NCBI RefSeq assembly: GCF_003345295.1
Contig: NZ_CP031056.1
Location: 1,178,001-1,242,000 of the forward strand
From: Vibrio splendidus
GTDB lineage: Bacteria; Pseudomonadota; Gammaproteobacteria; Enterobacterales; Vibrionaceae
DNA length: 64,000 nt
Direction of reading: 5' to 3'
Shown: positions 60,149-64,000 of the stretch, one piece after another
Layout: every line of letters starts with the position of its first letter
Position numbering within the stretch: position 1 is the stretch's first letter
Notes under the pieces: generated by a model
Told to the model about the DNA's origin: nothing
Database searches by the model: none
What the model saw: the letters and a program-made list of their open reading frames with translations, nothing else
Translations under genes and position numbers: made by a program

Positions 60149-60415
60149 TTATTTCCACCTTTTGTCGCATTTCTTAATATGTTTAACAAGCTGATCAATC
60201 GCTTCTGGTGTATTAACTGGTTTCTTGAACTTGGAAGCTTTCATAATCTCTTGTACAAATAAACCTTGAGAGTCCATGCTTGTTTTGTTATCAGTTTCCT
60301 CTTTTTCCAAGAAGTGTAGAAGCAAGTTATAGTCATCTACTAGCTTGTCATGATTGCTTTCTAAGATTTTAACCATTTGAATAAGCTCGGCTTTCTTTAA
60401 TTTCTCTAAGCTCAT
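60149..60415 (-). CDS. Small helical protein, unknown
   Basis: This 88-residue, Lys/Glu-rich protein has two predicted helices: a coiled-coil-like MSLEKLKKAELIQMVKILES and a C-terminal AIDQLVKHIKKCDKRW. Its ATG overlaps the stop of the upstream coiled-coil fragment (ATGA), so the two were co-translated. No family is recognised. Confidence 0.6.
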   Translation of the reverse strand: MSLEKLKKAELIQMVKILESNHDKLVDDYNLLLHFLEKEETDNKTSMDSQGLFVQEIMKASKFKKPVNTPEAIDQLVKHIKKCDKRWK

Positions 60416-60824
60416 TGGTAGAGTTCCTTAAATTGCTCCTTAATTACCCAGTCAGGGTTGAACCAGTGATCTGTAGGGCGGATAGGTTCTGCTACTTGCC
60501 ACTTCATATGAGCGTTGTTCCTCTTATTAACAATGTCATAGCTATTGCCAAGATGTCTCCATGCCAAATGTTCAGCATTCCTTTCAGCTATCCATACTTC
60601 GGCTTTAACTTTGCGCTCTTGCATCTTTGAGCTTTCTATAGATTGCTGTTCTTGGGTTTTAGATTGACGTAAGGACTCAGTAACCAACCTTTGTTTGCGG
60701 TCATCTTCTTCTTTCTGAGCCTTGTCTGTTATCTCTTTGAGGTGTGCAGCTTCTAGTGCTTTCTTACCAGCGTCTTCTTGGGCTAGTTCTGCTTTACGTT
60801 GTGCTAGTTCAGCTATCTTGTTTC
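60412..60824 (-). pseudogene. 3' fragment of a coiled-coil protein gene
   Basis: The frame is open from about 60824 to TGA 60412 but has no ATG before an internal TTG at 60687. The sequence begins NKIAELAQRKAELAQED and continues as a Glu/Lys/Ala-rich coiled coil, then a folded C-terminus (AWRHLGNSYDIVNKRNNAHM). It looks like the distal part of a longer gene cut off at 60822-60825, where DNA coding in the opposite direction begins. Confidence 0.65.
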
Positions 60825-60973
60825 ATGGTGAAAGGAACTTCATCAGTTTGGGTAAAGAGACTGATATTTACATTGATGTTGATAATTGCTTCAGTGAGTT
60901 TCCAAATGACCCAACTAACCCTTCTCCTTCTGTTCCCGTTACATACGTTGCGGAAACTAAAAGAGACCCATGA
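60823..60973 (+). pseudogene. 3' fragment of a plus-strand gene
   Basis: The reading frame FHGERNFISLGKETDIYIDVDNCF... ends at TGA 60971-60973. It has no start of its own: upstream it runs into the antisense of the coiled-coil fragment. The ATGA overlap with the next ORF is a genuine operon-style junction, which supports that this tail was once a real gene. Confidence 0.55.
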
Positions 60974-61167
60974 GTGATGTAATAGCTGATATTGAGACAA
61001 GATTTAAAGGTGAACCAAAGAAGAACATTAAGCCTCTTGATCGTCATCTGTGGAATTTAAGGAATGGATGGAATGATAGATTCTTAGCTAATGCCTTTCA
61101 GCACATTAGTAAAGATGATGATGTGATAGTTGATACTAATACAGGTGAAGTGCTGGAGTTCTTATAG
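60970..61167 (+). CDS. Small acidic protein, unknown
   Basis: The product has 65 residues: MSDVIADIETRFKGEPKKNI, then PLDRHLWNLRNGWNDRFLAN, then FQHISKDDDVIVDTNTGEVLEFL. Its ATG overlaps the previous stop (ATGA). It is hydrophilic with no TM helix. The function is unknown. It probably formed an operon with the truncated gene upstream. Confidence 0.55.
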   Translation: MSDVIADIETRFKGEPKKNIKPLDRHLWNLRNGWNDRFLANAFQHISKDDDVIVDTNTGEVLEFL

Positions 61168-61289
61168 GGACTCTGCCCTACTCGGGCATTGTGGTTACTA
61201 GCAGTATTTAGAGTAAGCAAGAGGATTAACAACATAGTCCTTCTGTTGTTAACCCCCTCTGGCATTAATCGTTCAATCTTAACCCTTTA

Positions 61290-61427
61290 CTAACCAAGTA
61301 AAGGAATAAATGGAATGACTGCTAATAAGACAGTCACCGTACTACCCCCCAAAGCAATAACTTTTACAAGGTTAGACACGGCTTCCAATGAACGAGGGTC
61401 TAGCTTACAGTTTATTTTTATTTCCAT
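61290..61427 (-). CDS. 45-residue small membrane protein
   Basis: The minus-strand ORF from ATG 61427 to TAG 61290 has an ideal AGGAG 8 nt upstream. The N-terminal half is charged (MEIKINCKLDPRSLEAVSNL). The C-terminal half is one hydrophobic helix (IALGGSTVTVLLAVIPFIPL) ending in Gly. It is too short for common gene callers and I recognise no family. Holin, toxin or regulatory peptide are possible guesses only. Confidence 0.6.
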   Translation of the reverse strand: MEIKINCKLDPRSLEAVSNLVKVIALGGSTVTVLLAVIPFIPLLG

Positions 61428-61890
61428 TAAAGTTCTCCTGATAACGAGTTAAATAGCTACATATTTCTATCAACATTTTTATATCGATGTAGCCCACAAA
61501 TAAATTTCCTTAATAAAACTCAAATGTGTTCAGGAGATAGCCAATTTTTTAACTAGGGTGCTACCTTCAAGTTAACTGTTAATCTTCTGGTAAACTTATT
61601 TCCTTTGAAAACAAGCGTATATTAGCATACGCTTAACATTAATCAATAAAACAACCCACATAACAGGCCATTTTTCAGTCACTTAGTGGAATGGAGACTG
61701 ATTGAGGCTGGGTAAGCCTCTATGATTCCGCCATATATGACGGTGCAGTACGACACCAGTGGCGGTTTAAATAACTTAACATAAACATAAGTTATAGGCG
61801 CATTCGCTTACGTGCCTAGAATGGCACTACAGCTTTGCACCAAAGACACAGACCTTCCCTTTTTCAGTGTAATTTCAGTGGCGGATTTGA
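61428..61890. other. Island intergenic region with palindrome
   Basis: This AT-rich stretch has no supported gene. It includes the perfect palindrome AAGCGTAT-attagc-ATACGCTT (61613-61634), an operator- or hairpin-like element about 190 bp upstream of the 45-codon gene, and a second inverted repeat ATAACTT...AAGTTAT (about 61770-61795). Confidence 0.5.
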
Positions 61891-62024
61891 CTAGCCTTGG
61901 TCAAGTAATACAACAGTGTAGTCATCTTCATTACAAATCTTAGTTGCCCTAGTTGCCCCCTTGTAAAATGGATTGCCACCGTCCTGTATTAGCTCGATAG
62001 ACTTAATTTCACTCCGAGGCGTTA

Positions 62025-62696
62025 TGTAGTGATCTAATGATCCCGGACACCAAATTAGGTGGTAAAGTCTCCACCATAAATGAGGTGTTCAATGACAAAA
62101 CGACAACGACGTACATTTTCTACTGAGTTCAAAATAGATGCTGCAAGTTTGGTTCTTGATCAAGGGCACTCCATACCTGAAGCAGCTAACTCTATGGTCG
62201 TAGGTGAAACGGCTTTACGGCGGTGGGTCGACCAACTCAAAGTTGAGCGAGGTGGGATGACTCCAACGACCAAAGCCCTCACTCCTGAGCAAAAGAAAAT
62301 CCAAGAGTTAGAAACCCGGATTAACCGGCTAGAACGAGAAAAATCCATATTAAAAAAGGCCACAGCTCTCTTAATGTCGGACGAACTCGAACGTTCTCGT
62401 TAATAGACGAGTTGAGGGAGCATGAATCGGTCAAAATGCTTTGCGAACTGTTCAACGTAGCTTCATCTTGTTACTACGAGTTTAAGCAACGCAAGCCGGA
62501 TGCCAGTCGCATTCGTCTAGCTAGCCAAATTAAAGAACTCTTCAACATGAGTCGAGGCTCTGCTGGCAGTCGTACTCTTGTCTCGATGCTGAGCGAAGAA
62601 GGCATAAAGGCCGGACGATTCAAGGTTCGCCAGATAATGCGTGAAGGTGATTTAATGAGTAAACAGCCAGGTCCGCATCGATATAGACATGCAAAA
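62025..62696 (+). mobile_element. IS3-family insertion sequence, truncated copy
   Basis: The same element as 56672-57906 but in opposite orientation. It keeps the left end (TGTAGTGATCTAATGATCCCGGACAC), orfA and the first third of orfB, then stops at 62696 within GCAAAA. The outer 560 bp and the second inverted repeat are lost. The slippery site here reads A6G instead of A7G. Confidence 0.9.
62080..62403 (+). CDS. IS3-family transposase OrfA, second copy
   Basis: The product has 107 residues and is almost identical to the OrfA at 57528-57851 (differences include Val for Gly in NSMVVGETALRRW and Val for Ile near the start). It is intact as a reading frame but lacks a functional OrfB partner in this copy. 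It could still bind the inverted repeats. Confidence 0.85.
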   Translation: MRCSMTKRQRRTFSTEFKIDAASLVLDQGHSIPEAANSMVVGETALRRWVDQLKVERGGMTPTTKALTPEQKKIQELETRINRLEREKSILKKATALLMSDELERSR

Positions 62697-62723
62697 TATA
62701 GATTCTCCCATCTATCAATGTAA
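62412..62723 (+). pseudogene. IS3-family OrfB, truncated
   Basis: It matches the first ~95 codons of the intact OrfB up to RYRHAK, then enters foreign sequence after 62696 and ends at a chance stop. The whole DDE catalytic core is missing. Confidence 0.9.
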
Positions 62724-63040
62724 CAACTGATACACCGTAATCAGTGATACGCCATAACTGAGTCATAGCTGTCTTTATATTAGCCCTTGAAAGCCTGTCC
62801 AAGCTTTACACAAGCAAGTAACAAGGTGTACTAACCTTTCCTTCTTCAAGGCCTGATATAAACTGACCTAACCCAGCATCTTCTTCAGTGTTCCTTTGAT
62901 GGTATGCACTGATCCCTAAATCTTCAAAGTTCTGACGACTCAGCTCTAAGTAGTTCTCTTTACAATACTTTGTTACCTTGGCTGCCTGCCTCTCAATAGA
63001 AGTACCATCTGACTGCTGCTTGCTACTGAAACGCTTATAA

Positions 63041-64000
63041 CTATACGTTATCATTCGATTTCTCCGGATGGTCTGGGCGAACCCAAACTTGGCTAAAGTC
63101 GAACCAGCCTAATGCATTACATTTTGCGTTCTGCAACGTACCACATTGATCTTTGTTAACGCCCAACCAACAGTGGAACATCGGAATTAACTGATTGCTT
63201 TGCACCAGTTGCTTACCGAGTTGCCTTGCTGGGAATTGGTCGAATTCGCCTGAACGCCAACGATCAATCATGTGACACCATTGGTCGAAGTCTCCAGCTG
63301 GGCTAGATTCATCAAGAAAACTGTAGTCCATTAACCAGCCGGCCAATGCATCGTCTCTGTTGTTAGCGATACCCATTGGATTAATCCAAATATCAACATT
63401 ATCGGCGTGTGGAGGATCGGTTTCGTAACCGATAAGCTCAACATCGACATTATATTGCTTCAACATGGTGACAATCGCTTTGGCAAGTGTTGGGAACATC
63501 GGGTGTTGGCATTGGTACGCCAATTTTATGGTTGGTTTCGCATTTGCTGGTGGACAGACTGGCGTGTTTAACTTTATGTCATACCAACCAGGTTTTATCC
63601 CATAGGCGTGTAGAACGCCCAAATCGATGACGGTCTCTTTTGGGATATGAACAAACAGATCAGCGGCATTCAATGCGTTAGACAAAAACTCCGCCCATGC
63701 GGGATCTTGTGCGATGCCCTTCTTTCTATTCAACAGTAAATACGTACAACCGGGATCAAGCTCTACTTCATCACTATCACCACGGTCGGCCATTACAGGT
63801 TTCGAAAGACTTGGGTAAACCATAGAAGAATACGCCTCATCAACCACCCAAACCTCAACGCGATCAATCAACGGCCTGAAACCAAAGTATCCGTTGAAAG
63901 CCGTTAATACCAGTTGCTTCTCATCGTTCTTCTCAATGCGATACGGGCCCGTACCAATTGGTCGAATATCGTAGTCTTCGCCACGTAAAATCATCGGTAA
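63041..64000 (-). CDS. sgrR: SgrR-family regulator, C-terminal part
   Basis: The minus-strand frame enters from the right window edge and ends at TAG 63041, leaving about 319 residues. The visible part is a solute-binding-protein-type (SBP_bac_5) domain: RPIGTGPYRIEKNDEKQLVLTAF, PTIKLAYQCQHPMFPTLAKAI and VDIWINPMGIANNRDDALAGW. SgrR couples such a domain to an N-terminal DNA-binding domain (outside the window) and responds to sugar-phosphate stress in enterics. The final residues are overlapped by the recombinase start. Confidence 0.85.
   Translation of the reverse strand, partial: LPMILRGEDYDIRPIGTGPYRIEKNDEKQLVLTAFNGYFGFRPLIDRVEVWVVDEAYSSMVYPSLSKPVMADRGDSDEVELDPGCTYLLLNRKKGIAQDPAWAEFLSNALNAADLFVHIPKETVIDLGVLHAYGIKPGWYDIKLNTPVCPPANAKPTIKLAYQCQHPMFPTLAKAIVTMLKQYNVDVELIGYETDPPHADNVDIWINPMGIANNRDDALAGWLMDYSFLDESSPAGDFDQWCHMIDRWRSGEFDQFPARQLGKQLVQSNQLIPMFHCWLGVNKDQCGTLQNAKCNALGWFDFSQVWVRPDHPEKSNDNV

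Larger units (their letters stand above)
61891..63054 (-). pseudogene. Serine recombinase, disrupted
   Basis: The N-terminus (ATG 63054) has the resolvase start ITYSYKRFSSKQQSDGTSIERQ with the catalytic Ser in RFSS. An in-frame TAA at 62806-62808 then interrupts what reads on as SLDRLSRANIKTAMTQLWRI, a catalytic-domain signature. The frame reaches the IS3 remnant (62025-62696). Beyond the IS a short frame (61891-62024) ends with ICNEDDYTVVLLDQG and may be the C-terminus. Only about 490 nt of recombinase remain, so most of it was deleted. The start codon overlaps the sgrR stop (the two genes share 14 bp), so the recombinase gene begins at the island edge. Confidence 0.75.

Noticed and set aside
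61770..61800. Possible integron attC or dif-like site (TTAACATAAACATAAGTTATAGGCGC)
   Set aside because: It has inverted repeats, but neither attC core sites nor XerC/XerD arms match well and no integron integrase or cassette array is nearby.

Overview
The window looks like part of chromosome 2 of a Vibrio, probably of the Splendidus clade. This rests on gene content recognised by eye, not on a search. The backbone carries pntAB, the vxrABCDE envelope-stress cluster, yciH, ddl, hutA, galE, pxpABC, tesA, fabV and sgrR. In V. cholerae the vxr and hutA loci lie on chromosome II. A XerCD/dif-like site beside yciH is consistent with the chromosome 2 terminus.

Layout. 1-8.2 kb: the end of a hemC-like gene, pntAB and vxrABCDE. 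8.2-12.2 kb: a sparse, decayed stretch with a diguanylate cyclase, a LexA-type box, an ORF cut by an insertion sequence, and that deleted IS (ISNCY-like). 12.23-20.57 kb: a complete-looking filamentous prophage lying between two dif-like sites. Its genes are a DUF3693-type repressor, a replication initiator, an ssDNA-binding protein, small ORFs, a major coat protein, a terminator, a pIII-like adsorption protein with an 18-copy glycine repeat, a pVI-like protein and Zot. A RelA/SpoT-domain gene sits downstream of zot, the place where CTXphi carries ctxAB. A DUF3653-type regulator lies at the far end.

20.6-56.6 kb is conserved backbone: yciH, a DUF3319-like gene, a tyrosine-recombinase-like protein with altered catalytic residues, ddl, a SPOR lipoprotein, the Pat acetyltransferase, a LysR regulator and Fur-controlled hutA. 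These are followed by galE, a TonB receptor/YfiR/GGDEF operon, pxpABC, an FAD oxidoreductase, a YbbAP-type ABC exporter divergent from tesA, fabV, a GAF/EAL phosphodiesterase, an ABC-class ATPase, PBP2, a DnaJ-like protein, a 2OG-Fe(II) oxygenase, small membrane and zinc-ribbon proteins, and an EamA transporter.

56.67-63.05 kb is an accessory island. It is bracketed by two oppositely oriented copies of one IS3-family element and abuts the 3' end of sgrR. It holds a two-gene operon (a protein with a HEPN-like RNxxxH motif plus a two-TM membrane protein) that looks like an abortive-infection-type defence module. It also holds truncated gene fragments, an unreported-looking 45-codon gene and a serine recombinase broken by a stop codon, an IS and a deletion. 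The strongest candidates for undescribed biology are this operon and the RelA/SpoT cargo of the filamentous prophage.
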